This document shows, one piece after another, positions 56,659-64,000 of a stretch of 64,000 bases of DNA (position 1 is the stretch's first letter; every line of letters begins with the position of its first letter). A program made the position numbers and the translations under genes. The stretch covers positions 558,001 to 622,000 of the forward strand of contig JAUSTR010000001.1 in the NCBI GenBank assembly GCA_030812955.1, read 5' to 3'. The stretch comes from Bacillus alveayuensis. Its GTDB lineage: Bacteria; Bacillota; Bacilli; Bacillales; Aeribacillaceae. The notes under the pieces are model-generated. The model was given only the letters and a program-made list of their open reading frames with translations, was not told the origin of the DNA and searched no databases.

Positions 56659-57939
56659 ATGAAGTTTAAAAATGGTTCATCACTTAGGGGAGAAATTACG
56701 GTGCCTGGTGATAAATCAATTTCACATCGTGCGGTCATGTTTGGGGCGTTAGCCTATGGTCAAACGAACATTGAAAACTTTTTAACGGGTGAGGATTGTT
56801 TAAGTACGATTTCATGCTTTCGCCAAATGGGAGTTGACATTCAACTTCATGGAAAGCAAGTTACAGTAGTTGGAAAAGGGTTTTCTGGTTTACAAGAGCC
56901 GAAAACGGTGCTTGATGTCGGAAATTCCGGGACAACGACAAGATTGCTTTTAGGAATTTTAGCAGGATCACCTTTTCATGCCTGTATCATTGGTGATGAA
57001 TCGATTGCCAAGAGGCCGATGGATCGTGTCACGATTCCTTTGCGAAAAATGGGTGCTCAAATTGACGGAAGAGAGCATGGAACATTTACACCGATCTCGA
57101 TCAGAGGTGGGAACTTAAACGCTATTCACCATCAATCCAAAGTAGCAAGTGCACAAGTTAAATCGGCTATTTTACTAGCAGGCCTTCAAGCTAATGGAAT
57201 AACAACCGTAGAGGAGCCTTATAAATCAAGAGATCACACAGAAAGAATGTTAAAGGCTTTTGGGGTTCATATTGAAGAAAACGGTTGTTCTGTATCGATA
57301 AAGGGAGGCCAATCATTAACAGCAACTAATATATATGTTCCTGGTGATATTTCTTCAGCTGCCTTTTTTTTAGTGGCTGGAGCCATCGTCCCAAATAGTC
57401 AAATAACGTTAAGAAATGTAGGGATCAACCCTACTAGAACTGGAATTATCGAAGTATTAAAAGAGATGGGCGCATCTTTAACAATCGAAGAAAAAGGAAA
57501 TGCTTTTGAACCGATGGCAGACTTAACCATCGAAACGTCTTCATTAGTGGGGACGGAAATTTCAGGGGAAATCATCCCGAGGTTAATTGATGAAATTCCG
57601 ATTATCGCCCTGTTAGCAACGCAAGCGGAAGGGACAACTGTGATAAAAGATGCTGCGGAATTAAAAGTAAAAGAAACTAATCGTATAGATACCGTTGTAC
57701 AAGAGTTAAAAAAATTAGGTGCAAACATCGAAGCAACGGATGACGGCATGATTATTAAAGGTAAAACACCACTAAAGGGAGGAACAACAGTATCGAGCCA
57801 TGGTGATCATCGAATTGGGATGATGCTAGCCATCGCGAGCTTCATTTGTCATGAAAGCATCTTTCTCGAAAACGCTGAAGCAATCAATGTCTCATATCCT
57901 TCGTTTTTTGAACATCTTCATTTATTAGCGACCACCTGA
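56659..57939 (+). CDS. aroA: 3-phosphoshikimate 1-carboxyvinyltransferase (EPSP synthase)
   Basis: This 426-aa enzyme (aroE in B. subtilis naming) joins phosphoenolpyruvate to shikimate-3-phosphate. Signatures are [16 protein letters not shown] (residues 18-33), NSGTTTRL near 90 and KVKETNRID near 337. The motif set looks like the class II (Bacillus/Staphylococcus) form. It is the last gene of the aromatic supraoperon, ending inside its terminator. Confidence 0.96.
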   Translation: MKFKNGSSLRGEITVPGDKSISHRAVMFGALAYGQTNIENFLTGEDCLSTISCFRQMGVDIQLHGKQVTVVGKGFSGLQEPKTVLDVGNSGTTTRLLLGILAGSPFHACIIGDESIAKRPMDRVTIPLRKMGAQIDGREHGTFTPISIRGGNLNAIHHQSKVASAQVKSAILLAGLQANGITTVEEPYKSRDHTERMLKAFGVHIEENGCSVSIKGGQSLTATNIYVPGDISSAAFFLVAGAIVPNSQITLRNVGINPTRTGIIEVLKEMGASLTIEEKGNAFEPMADLTIETSSLVGTEISGEIIPRLIDEIPIIALLATQAEGTTVIKDAAELKVKETNRIDTVVQELKKLGANIEATDDGMIIKGKTPLKGGTTVSSHGDHRIGMMLAIASFICHESIFLENAEAINVSYPSFFEHLHLLATT

Positions 57940-57957
57940 TCAAACAGGTGGTTTTAT
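57931..57957 (+). terminator. Terminator of the aromatic supraoperon
   Basis: ACCACCTG (57931-57938) pairs with CAGGTGGT (57945-57952), followed by TTT. It overlaps the aroA stop codon. Confidence 0.75.
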
Positions 57958-58017
57958 CATAAGTTGCCCTTTTTGATCATAGCTTGTGATAAGACAAGTT
58001 ATAAAGGGTGGGATGAA

Positions 58018-58938
58018 ATGCCATATATTATCGACCGCGTGAAATTAGTGAAAAATCGACACGTATTTACCTATTCCATTTTAGTAGATGGAAACCAAAT
58101 TCGCTATAAAGATAAAAACTTTGATCACTTGTCGTTTATGCGGATGGATGGTTCGAAGTATTTAATGACCCCAGGATATATTTTTTTAGATTTTTCGTTG
58201 CCAATATCCAACAATTTTCAACATTTTAAACAAGTTATGAAAGAAAAATTTATTTTGAAAGGTTGTACAACCATTGTGTCAATCATTAGTGTTCAATATG
58301 AGCGGCAATTGGAAAAATGTTTGCGAGAACAACGAAAGTATTTGCTGAACTCACCAATTGATTATCTGATCGGTATCATGGTTCCTCTTAAAAAATTAAC
58401 TCCAAATTTCATTAGGCTTTGTAAACGTTTGAAAATCCCCCTTATTATGATTTTAATCCATGAATTACGAGAGCTTGATGAAGTACAATGGGGATGGATT
58501 CGCGACGCATTATTTCCTCAACAAATCCCTTTTTTTCCAAAAATAAAACAAACGATTCAACCGAACATGTTTAAAAAGAAGTGGAATCACATTGTCAAAA
58601 CACATAAATTTTCCTCTATCCTTGACTGTCCAAAAGAACATCAGCCATTATCAAAAGATATACTCATGAAAATAGGACTTTATCCGGAACGTGGAGAGAT
58701 TCATGTCGGAGGTAAAGTGAATTATAACTTATATCGTTATGAGAAAAAAATCGAGATAGTTGAAGAAAATGCACTTGTCGATTATGATAAACATATTCCA
58801 GAAATCATTGTTCATAATGGAACGATATTAAAAGCGGGGGAAAGAATATTTTTTCGTTCAGGTGCTGGCCAAGAGATCGTATGTTCCTTACCTGGACGGT
58901 TTCGATTAGATTCAACTCCAATTCAGATTTTACATTAG
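58018..58938 (+). CDS. Conserved-looking protein of unknown function
   Basis: This 306-aa soluble protein is not recognised. The start is ATG at 58018 with AAGGGTGGG upstream. The N-terminus (VDGNQIRYKDKNFD, then MRMDGSKYLMTPGYIFLDFS) recalls the opening beta-sandwich and MPGFID region of amidohydrolases, but the metal-binding HXH that should follow is missing. The middle is Lys-rich; the C-terminus reads IIVHNGTILKAGERIFFRSG. It may be a degenerate amidohydrolase relative; this is a weak inference. It sits 16 bp before ypiA and may share its transcript. Confidence 0.6.
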   Translation: MPYIIDRVKLVKNRHVFTYSILVDGNQIRYKDKNFDHLSFMRMDGSKYLMTPGYIFLDFSLPISNNFQHFKQVMKEKFILKGCTTIVSIISVQYERQLEKCLREQRKYLLNSPIDYLIGIMVPLKKLTPNFIRLCKRLKIPLIMILIHELRELDEVQWGWIRDALFPQQIPFFPKIKQTIQPNMFKKKWNHIVKTHKFSSILDCPKEHQPLSKDILMKIGLYPERGEIHVGGKVNYNLYRYEKKIEIVEENALVDYDKHIPEIIVHNGTILKAGERIFFRSGAGQEIVCSLPGRFRLDSTPIQILH

Positions 58939-58954
58939 AAAGGGTCGTTTCGTC

Positions 58955-60229
58955 TTGAATAAAGCATTAACAAACGCCATCCATCTAGTGGAATCAGGAA
59001 GAACAGAAGAGGGATTGAATAAGCTAGAGAAATTGGAAAACGATCTTCACGATGAAGAAAAATTTACATTAGCTGAATATTATTTTAAGTGGGGGATCGT
59101 AGATAAATCGTTAGCATTAATGGAAGATTTACATGCTTTGTATCCAGAAGAGTCGGACATCATTCTTTTTTTAGCTGAAATATATATGGAATATGATCAA
59201 GAGGAACAAGCTATACACCTTTTAAATCAAATTGACGTTCATGATGAAGCTTATCCACAATGTTTACTTTTATTAGCTGACTTATATCAATTACAAGGTT
59301 TGCCAGAAGTCAGTGAACAAAAATTACAGGAAGCAAAAAAGATTTTACCTGATGAGAAGGTAATTGATTTTGCATTAGGAGAGCTATATTTTCATTCAGG
59401 AAAATATAAAAAGGCCATTTTAGCTTATCAACAAGTATTAAATGAATATGATGAATTATCAAATGTAAACATTTATAATCGCGTCGCTGAATGTTTAAGC
59501 GCTTCTGGTCGATTTGAGGAAGCATTGTCTTATTTTGAAAAAGGAATGCAAAAACAAGAAGATATTCACACCATTTTTAGTTTTGGCTTTACAGCTCTGC
59601 AAGCAGAATATTACCAAACTGCGATTAAACAATTTGAAAAAGTAAAATCGTTAGATCCTGAATATACATCTGTTTATTTATATTTAGCGAAAAGCTATGA
59701 ATACGAAGGGATGTTAAAGGAAAGCCTTGAAACCGTTAATGAAGGATTAAAATACGATAGCTTTAATAAAGAATTATATTTATATGGGGGCAAGGTTGCT
59801 TTAAAAAATAAGCGGCCAGAAGAAGCAGAAAAAATGCTAAAAGAAGCTCTGGCTTTAGATCCAGGATACATTGAAGCAGCTATAACGTTGACGGATTTTT
59901 ATCTTTCTATAGGGAAGTATGAAGAAACGATAAAAATATTGTCAGAGATCATGGCAGATGACGGTGAATTTGATCCTAAATTTCATTGGAATCTTGCTAG
60001 AGCATATAATGAAATAGAGCGATATTCAGATGCATTAAATCATTATCAATATGCATATACTTTTTTCAAAGATGATTTCGACTTTTTGCAAGAATATGCC
60101 CATTTTTTACTGGAAGAAGGGGACCGAAAGCATGCGAAAGAGCTATTTGAAAAATTGTTGAAGCTAGATCCAACAAATGTTGAAATTTATAACATTTTAG
60201 AACAATTGGATGACAATTTTTCAGAATGA
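58955..60229 (+). CDS. ypiA: Tetratricopeptide-repeat protein YpiA
   Basis: This 424-aa protein is built almost wholly of TPR helical repeats; clear units include [37 protein letters not shown] and [20 protein letters not shown]. It is likely a protein-protein interaction scaffold. The start is TTG at 58955 after AAAGGG. Position and length match B. subtilis YpiA, whose role is unknown. It overlaps the frame upstream of ypiB. Confidence 0.88.
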   Translation: MNKALTNAIHLVESGRTEEGLNKLEKLENDLHDEEKFTLAEYYFKWGIVDKSLALMEDLHALYPEESDIILFLAEIYMEYDQEEQAIHLLNQIDVHDEAYPQCLLLLADLYQLQGLPEVSEQKLQEAKKILPDEKVIDFALGELYFHSGKYKKAILAYQQVLNEYDELSNVNIYNRVAECLSASGRFEEALSYFEKGMQKQEDIHTIFSFGFTALQAEYYQTAIKQFEKVKSLDPEYTSVYLYLAKSYEYEGMLKESLETVNEGLKYDSFNKELYLYGGKVALKNKRPEEAEKMLKEALALDPGYIEAAITLTDFYLSIGKYEETIKILSEIMADDGEFDPKFHWNLARAYNEIERYSDALNHYQYAYTFFKDDFDFLQEYAHFLLEEGDRKHAKELFEKLLKLDPTNVEIYNILEQLDDNFSE

Positions 60230-60306
60230 ACAAGAAGGATTTATGTCCGTCTTTGTGGAATTATTTAAATAAGGATTTAAATGAAAAAGCAGAGGAGGGA
60301 TTCAGC

Positions 60307-60849
60307 ATGACAACCCCTGTATCTGTTAATGAAAAAAAGGATTTTATCCGCTGGTTTTTAAACCATTATCAATTAAAGAGAAGAGAATGTGTATGGATCC
60401 TAAATTACTTAATGAGCCATGATTCATTAATGGAAAAGGTTCATTTTGTGGAACATGCTAAATATTGTCCAAGAGGAATCATTATGTCCACTCACTGCGT
60501 TGATGAGGCGCCGTTTAAATTTTATAAAAAAAATGTCATGACGACAGATGCTGAAAAGTCCTTCCACGATATTCGATTAAACAAAGATGAAGATTTATAT
60601 ATTCAATTAAATTTCCGACTTGCCTATAACTCGCCGGAATATGCAGCGGTTTTGGAAGAAAACCCATTCGTTCCGAGAAACTTTAGTGTGAACGAAAAAG
60701 ACCGTTTAATAGCTGAAAAAATATTGGAAGAATCGATCCGATCATTCCAAATGGAGAAGCTGTTGCAACAAATAGATGATGCTCTTGACCGCCATGATAA
60801 AGAAGCATTTAAAAGGCTTACAGACCAGCTGAAATTATTAAACACATAA
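60307..60849 (+). CDS. ypiB: YpiB, UPF0302 family
   Basis: This 180-aa cytoplasmic protein of the UPF0302 family includes [20 protein letters not shown] and [17 protein letters not shown]. No enzymatic motif is evident. The start is ATG at 60307 with GAGGAGG 8 nt upstream; an open frame of 27 codons before it continues from the ypiA end and is not part of the family. Its order after ypiA matches B. subtilis. Confidence 0.88.
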   Translation: MTTPVSVNEKKDFIRWFLNHYQLKRRECVWILNYLMSHDSLMEKVHFVEHAKYCPRGIIMSTHCVDEAPFKFYKKNVMTTDAEKSFHDIRLNKDEDLYIQLNFRLAYNSPEYAAVLEENPFVPRNFSVNEKDRLIAEKILEESIRSFQMEKLLQQIDDALDRHDKEAFKRLTDQLKLLNT

Positions 60850-60863
60850 CGTGAAAAGCGGTG

Positions 60864-60884
60864 CGATGAAGCATCGTTTTTTTT
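60864..60884 (+). terminator. Terminator after ypiB
   Basis: CGATG (60864-60868) pairs with CATCG (60872-60876), loop AAG, followed by eight T. The hairpin element copy G starts right at the end of the T run. Confidence 0.65.
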
Positions 60885-60965
60885 GGCTCTTTTCTAAAAG
60901 AATGTTGCTTTACAACCATAGCTTTTCGACTGTTCAGGCAAGCAACAAAGTTTACGAAAACATCC
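60884..60965 (-). repeat. Dispersed hairpin element, copy G (short deletion form)
   Basis: Read on the minus strand it begins GATGTTTTCGTAAACTTTGT, passes GCCTGAACAGTCGAAAAGCT and ends TTCTTTTAGAAAAGAGCCA. The central hairpins are lost, as in copy D but with a different junction. It lies in the 294-bp gap between ypiB and ypiF. Confidence 0.75.
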
Positions 60966-61143
60966 TTTTTTTGGATCTTTTCGTCATATTTCTGCTTTCA
61001 AGATATAAGGCACACGAAGCAGCTTTTAAGTTAAAAGCTGCAGCGCGGTGAATAACAGTTGTTAAAAACATTTTCACTTACCATGGATCATAGAAAAAGT
61101 TTATAATGGATACAGGCTGATTTTAAACTAGGAGTGAGTTTCT

Positions 61144-61590
61144 TTGAAATGGAAAGTAAAAGATATTGATCAATATTTACGAGCCAAAGAATATGTGGAT
61201 ACAGCTATTGTCCCCCTTGTGCCGCTTTCCTTTGATTCCGATTTGAAACAACTTGCTTCAAAGGGAGAGTTTATACTGACATTAGCAAATGAGATGGAAC
61301 GACAATTAAAAGGGAGAATTCTATTGCTGCCTCCATACACTTATTTAAAAAATCATGAGGGAGACTCGGATAAAGTACTTAAGAAGTGGAAAGATACAAT
61401 TAAAATGCATTTTAAACATGTCATTTTTCTTACAACTGATGAAAAATGGCGAGGTAATGGAGATGAGGGGTGGATTTGGGTTCCTCCAGTACCGCTTGAG
61501 CATATGGATCAAGATTTAAAACGAAAGATTGTTCAGGACCAACTCGAACAAATTTTGAACATTTTATTACAATCTTGGAATAATTCATAA
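61144..61590 (+). CDS. ypiF: YpiF, DUF2487 protein
   Basis: This 148-aa soluble protein includes EYVDTAIVPLVPLSFDSDLK and ILLLPPYTYLKN. The start is TTG at 61144 after TAGGAGTGAG. It lies directly upstream of qcrABC, as in B. subtilis, where its function is not known. A TATAAT box lies about 40 bp upstream but has no good -35 partner. Confidence 0.85.
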   Translation: MKWKVKDIDQYLRAKEYVDTAIVPLVPLSFDSDLKQLASKGEFILTLANEMERQLKGRILLLPPYTYLKNHEGDSDKVLKKWKDTIKMHFKHVIFLTTDEKWRGNGDEGWIWVPPVPLEHMDQDLKRKIVQDQLEQILNILLQSWNNS

Positions 61591-61730
61591 AAACCTTTTC
61601 ATTCTATTGTTGATAGCACGACGACGATATTGACCTATGTCACAGATTGATATATCATGAGTATGTCCTAGTTTTATATGTAATACGTATGTCCGTAGGG
61701 ACTAGCCTAAGATAGAGGGGGGAAAAAGAG

Positions 61731-62243
61731 ATGAGCGAGAAAAAACACCGGGTGTCAAGACGTCAATTCTTAAACTATACCCTAACTGGTGTAGGAGGTT
61801 TTATGGCTGCGGGGATGCTTATGCCATTAGTTCGCTTTGCTGTAGATCCAGTTTTACAAACAACAGCAGGTGGAGAATTCGTTAATACGAAAGTAAAAGT
61901 GGATGAATTGACAAGTGAACCGTTGCGTGTTGACTTTACAGTTAAACAAAAAGATGCTTGGTATGAATCCGAGGAGCCAAAATCTGCATGGGTTTATAAA
62001 AAGGACAACGGCGATATTTTAGCCTTATCTCCAATTTGTAAACATTTAGGTTGTACAGTGAACTGGAATGCAGACCCTGCAAACCCGAACAGATTTTTTT
62101 GCCCTTGCCATAACGGGTTATATGAGAAAGACGGTACAAACGTACCTGGTACACCACCTCCAGCTCCATTAGATGTATATGAATTACAAGTTAAGGACGG
62201 TTTCTTATATTTAGGTAAAGCAAAACCAAGAGGGGAGGCGTAA
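61731..62243 (+). CDS. qcrA: Menaquinol:cytochrome c oxidoreductase, Rieske subunit QcrA
   Basis: This 170-aa Rieske iron-sulfur protein of the bc complex has a twin-arginine-like N-terminus (VSRRQFLNYT) followed by a membrane anchor (about 17-37). The [2Fe-2S] ligands are in CKHLGC (Cys103, His105) and CPCH (Cys124, His127), with Cys108 and Cys126 as the usual disulfide. The ATG follows AGAGGGGGGAAAAAG. First gene of qcrABC. Confidence 0.96.
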   Translation: MSEKKHRVSRRQFLNYTLTGVGGFMAAGMLMPLVRFAVDPVLQTTAGGEFVNTKVKVDELTSEPLRVDFTVKQKDAWYESEEPKSAWVYKKDNGDILALSPICKHLGCTVNWNADPANPNRFFCPCHNGLYEKDGTNVPGTPPPAPLDVYELQVKDGFLYLGKAKPRGEA

Positions 62244-62246
62244 TAA

Positions 62247-62921
62247 GTGCTGAACAAGCTTTATGATTGGGTGGACGAGCGTTTAGATATTACGCCTTTA
62301 TGGCGCGATATTGCAGATCATGAAGTACCGGAGCACGTAAACCCAGCTCATCACTTTTCTGCATTTGTTTACTGTTTTGGGGGCTTAACGTTTTTTGTTA
62401 CAGTAATTCAAGTGCTGTCCGGTATGTTCTTAACCATGTATTACGTGCCAGATATTAAAAATGCATGGGAATCTGTTTACTATCTTCAAAATGAAGTAGC
62501 ATTTGGACAAATCGTTCGTGGTATGCACCACTGGGGAGCAAGTCTTGTGATTGTAATGATGTTCCTACATACATTACGTGTCTTTTTCCAAGGTGCATAT
62601 AAAAAACCTCGTGAATTAAACTGGATTGTCGGTGTACTCATTTTCTTCGTCATGCTCGGTTTAGGATTCACAGGTTATTTATTACCTTGGGATATGAAAG
62701 CGTTATTTGCGACAAAGGTAGGTTTGCAGATTGCTGAAGCGACCCCATTAATTGGTACACAAATTAAAGTTTTACTTGCGGGACATCCAGAAATTGTTGG
62801 GGCACAAACGTTAGCTCGCTTCTTTGCTATTCATGTTTTCTTCTTACCAGCAGCATTGTTTGGATTAATGGCTGCTCACTTTTTAATGATTCGTAAACAA
62901 GGTATTTCTGGTCCGCTGTAA
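62247..62921 (+). CDS. qcrB: Menaquinol:cytochrome c oxidoreductase, cytochrome b subunit QcrB
   Basis: This 224-aa cytochrome b6-type subunit has four membrane helices that hold two b haems and, as in Firmicutes, a covalently bound haem via an N-terminal cysteine. Haem-ligand histidines lie in MHHWGASLVIVMMFLHTLRVF and in the fourth helix (RFFAIHVFFLPAALFGLMAAH). The start is GTG at 62247 with GGGGAGG upstream, 3 bp after qcrA. Confidence 0.96.
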   Translation: MLNKLYDWVDERLDITPLWRDIADHEVPEHVNPAHHFSAFVYCFGGLTFFVTVIQVLSGMFLTMYYVPDIKNAWESVYYLQNEVAFGQIVRGMHHWGASLVIVMMFLHTLRVFFQGAYKKPRELNWIVGVLIFFVMLGLGFTGYLLPWDMKALFATKVGLQIAEATPLIGTQIKVLLAGHPEIVGAQTLARFFAIHVFFLPAALFGLMAAHFLMIRKQGISGPL

Positions 62922-62972
62922 AATGAACTTGGGAAAAAGGAGTCGCAACCACCGAACAAAGGAGGGGAAACA

Positions 62973-63740
62973 ATGCATCGTGGAAAAGGGATGAAATTTG
63001 TCGGAGACTCTCGTGTTTCTGCTGAGAGGAAGCCGAATATCCCAAAGGATTATTCTGAATATCCGGGAAAAACTGAAGCATTTTGGCCAAACTTTCTATT
63101 AAAGGAATGGCTGGTCGGAGCGGTGTTTTTAATTGGTTTTTTAAGTTTAACCGTTGCTCATCCTTCACCGTTAGAACGTGTTGCTGATCCGACTGATACA
63201 GGATACATTCCATTACCAGATTGGTATTTCTTATTCTTATACCAGCTATTAAAATATTCTTATGCCTCTGGTCCTTATACGGTGATCGGTGCGATTATTA
63301 TGCCTGGTCTAGCATTTGGGGCATTGCTTCTAGCACCTTTCTTAGATCGTGGTCCAGAACGTCGTCCACATAAGCGTCCAGTTGCAGTAGGAATGATGCT
63401 ACTTGCTCTTTTTGCAAGCATTTACTTAACATGGGAGTCCGTTGTACAGCATGATTGGGAAAAAGCAGCTGAACAAGGGAAAATTCAAGCTGAAGCTGAA
63501 ATTGATACAGAATCAGATGGCTATAAAATTTACCAAGCACAAGGATGTATCTCATGTCACGGAGATAATCTCCAAGGAGGAGCTGCTGCACCATCATTAG
63601 TGGATACAGGGCTTACACCAGAAGAGATTGCAAAAATTGCAAAAGATGGACAAGGTAGTATGCCTGCCGGTATTTTCAAAGGCACGGATGAAGAATTAAA
63701 AGTGTTATCTGAATTTATAGCAAATGTAACTTCTAAATAA
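62973..63740 (+). CDS. qcrC: Menaquinol:cytochrome c oxidoreductase, fused subunit IV-cytochrome c QcrC
   Basis: This 255-aa fusion has an N-terminal subunit IV-like part with three membrane spans (about 46-62, 101-124 and 137-155; LPDWYFLFLYQLLKY between). A C-terminal cytochrome c domain (about 180-255) has CXXCH (Cys192, Cys195, His196) and an axial methionine at 230 (GSMPAG). The fused layout is typical of Bacillus. It needs the ResABC haem-attachment machinery encoded at 4246-7613. The ATG follows AAAGGAGGGG. Confidence 0.96.
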   Translation: MHRGKGMKFVGDSRVSAERKPNIPKDYSEYPGKTEAFWPNFLLKEWLVGAVFLIGFLSLTVAHPSPLERVADPTDTGYIPLPDWYFLFLYQLLKYSYASGPYTVIGAIIMPGLAFGALLLAPFLDRGPERRPHKRPVAVGMMLLALFASIYLTWESVVQHDWEKAAEQGKIQAEAEIDTESDGYKIYQAQGCISCHGDNLQGGAAAPSLVDTGLTPEEIAKIAKDGQGSMPAGIFKGTDEELKVLSEFIANVTSK

Positions 63741-63767
63741 AAGCTGACGTTTTGTCAGCTTTTTTTC
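63741..63767 (+). terminator. Terminator after qcrC
   Basis: AAGCTGAC (63741-63748) pairs with GTCAGCTT (63754-63761), followed by T. Confidence 0.85.
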
Positions 63768-63822
63768 TAATGAAAAACAAGAATCGATTTTTTGTACATA
63801 CAATTTTCGGAGCGTGAAACGT

Positions 63823-64000
63823 ATGAATTGGCTTTATTTCATCTTAAGACATCCTTTTTTTTTATTAATGATGCTAATGATTAACATTTCTGGAACGATA
63901 TATGGATACATATGGTATGGCTATCAATTAAAAGAAACACCAATCTATTTTTTACCTTTTGTCCCTGATAGCCCAACAGCTAGCCTTTTCTTTGTCATCG
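63823..64000 (+). CDS. ypjA: YpjA, DUF1405 membrane protein (N-terminal part)
   Basis: The first 59 codons are present and run off the window end. It opens with a membrane span, followed by SGTIYGYIWYGYQLKETP and FLPFVPDSPTASLFFVI, which fit YpjA (DUF1405), the gene after qcrC in B. subtilis. CGGAGCGTG precedes the ATG. The function is unknown. Confidence 0.85.
   Translation, partial: MNWLYFILRHPFFLLMMLMINISGTIYGYIWYGYQLKETPIYFLPFVPDSPTASLFFVI

Noticed and set aside
60226..60306. A 27-codon extension of ypiB overlapping the ypiA stop
   Set aside because: The GAGGAGG site is placed for ATG 60307, and the family length fits that start.

Overview
The window is a contiguous, gene-dense, low-GC chromosomal segment from an endospore-forming Bacillaceae bacterium (a Bacillus-like Firmicute). 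The gene order follows the Bacillus subtilis scpB to ypjA region. It carries sporulation and germination genes (dacB, spmA, spmB, sleB, ypeB, prsW, yphE, spoIVA), a bacillithiol-linked reductase (ypdA), the TRAP gene mtrB with a TRAP-type trp leader, and a menaquinol-based respiratory chain (heptaprenyl synthase, menG, qcrABC). Starts were mostly fixed by Shine-Dalgarno position, and several are GTG or TTG. No rRNA, tRNA, CRISPR, prophage or transposase gene was seen.

Layout. 1-3850: the scpB tail, then sporulation cell-wall genes dacB-spmA-spmB, then rluB. 3900-10300: the cytochrome c maturation genes resABC and the redox two-component pair resDE. 10400-12000: a cobalamin adenosyltransferase and an M23/LysM endopeptidase, where B. 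subtilis has sigX-rsiX. 12030-14900, minus strand: serA, ppa, fer. 15170-20870: ypbB-recQ-ypbD-ypbE-ypbF, an unknown membrane protein, and mecB. 21570-28890: gudB, ypdA, ansA (minus), prsW, sleB-ypeB, ypfA. 28930-35460: ypfB, cmk, plsC, rpsA/ypfD, a 5' remnant of fni, ypzI (minus), yphA-yphB-ypzH, der. 35550-39480: gpsA, yphE, yphF, spoIVA. 40000-45390: hbs, folE-mtrB, hepS-menG-hepT, ndk, cheR. 45460-57940: the aromatic supraoperon aroC-aroB-aroH-trpEDCFBA-hisC-tyrA-aroA, with a TRAP-controlled internal leader. 58020-64000: an unknown protein, ypiA-ypiB, ypiF-qcrABC and the start of ypjA.

How the genes work together. ResABC and QcrABC make and use c-type cytochromes, HepS/HepT/MenG make the menaquinone that feeds them, and ResDE senses redox state. 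MtrB, made in the folE-mtrB unit, should read tryptophan and bind the NAG-triplet leader in front of trpE. The aro genes supply chorismate to trp, tyrA and menaquinone synthesis. DacB, SpmA, SpmB, SpoIVA, SleB, YpeB and PrsW serve spore cortex, coat, core dehydration and germination.

The least expected content is non-coding. A family of short elements occurs at seven to eight loci, with AGGCT-type imperfect terminal inverted repeats and an interior of three hairpins. One copy has a perfect 6-bp flanking duplication. A sequence-divergent copy with the same outer-stem-plus-three-hairpin layout lies in the resA leader. Also notable are a truncated fni gene that keeps its ribosome-binding site and first 32 codons, tandem ATTCTA palindromes before rpsA, and two proteins of unknown function.
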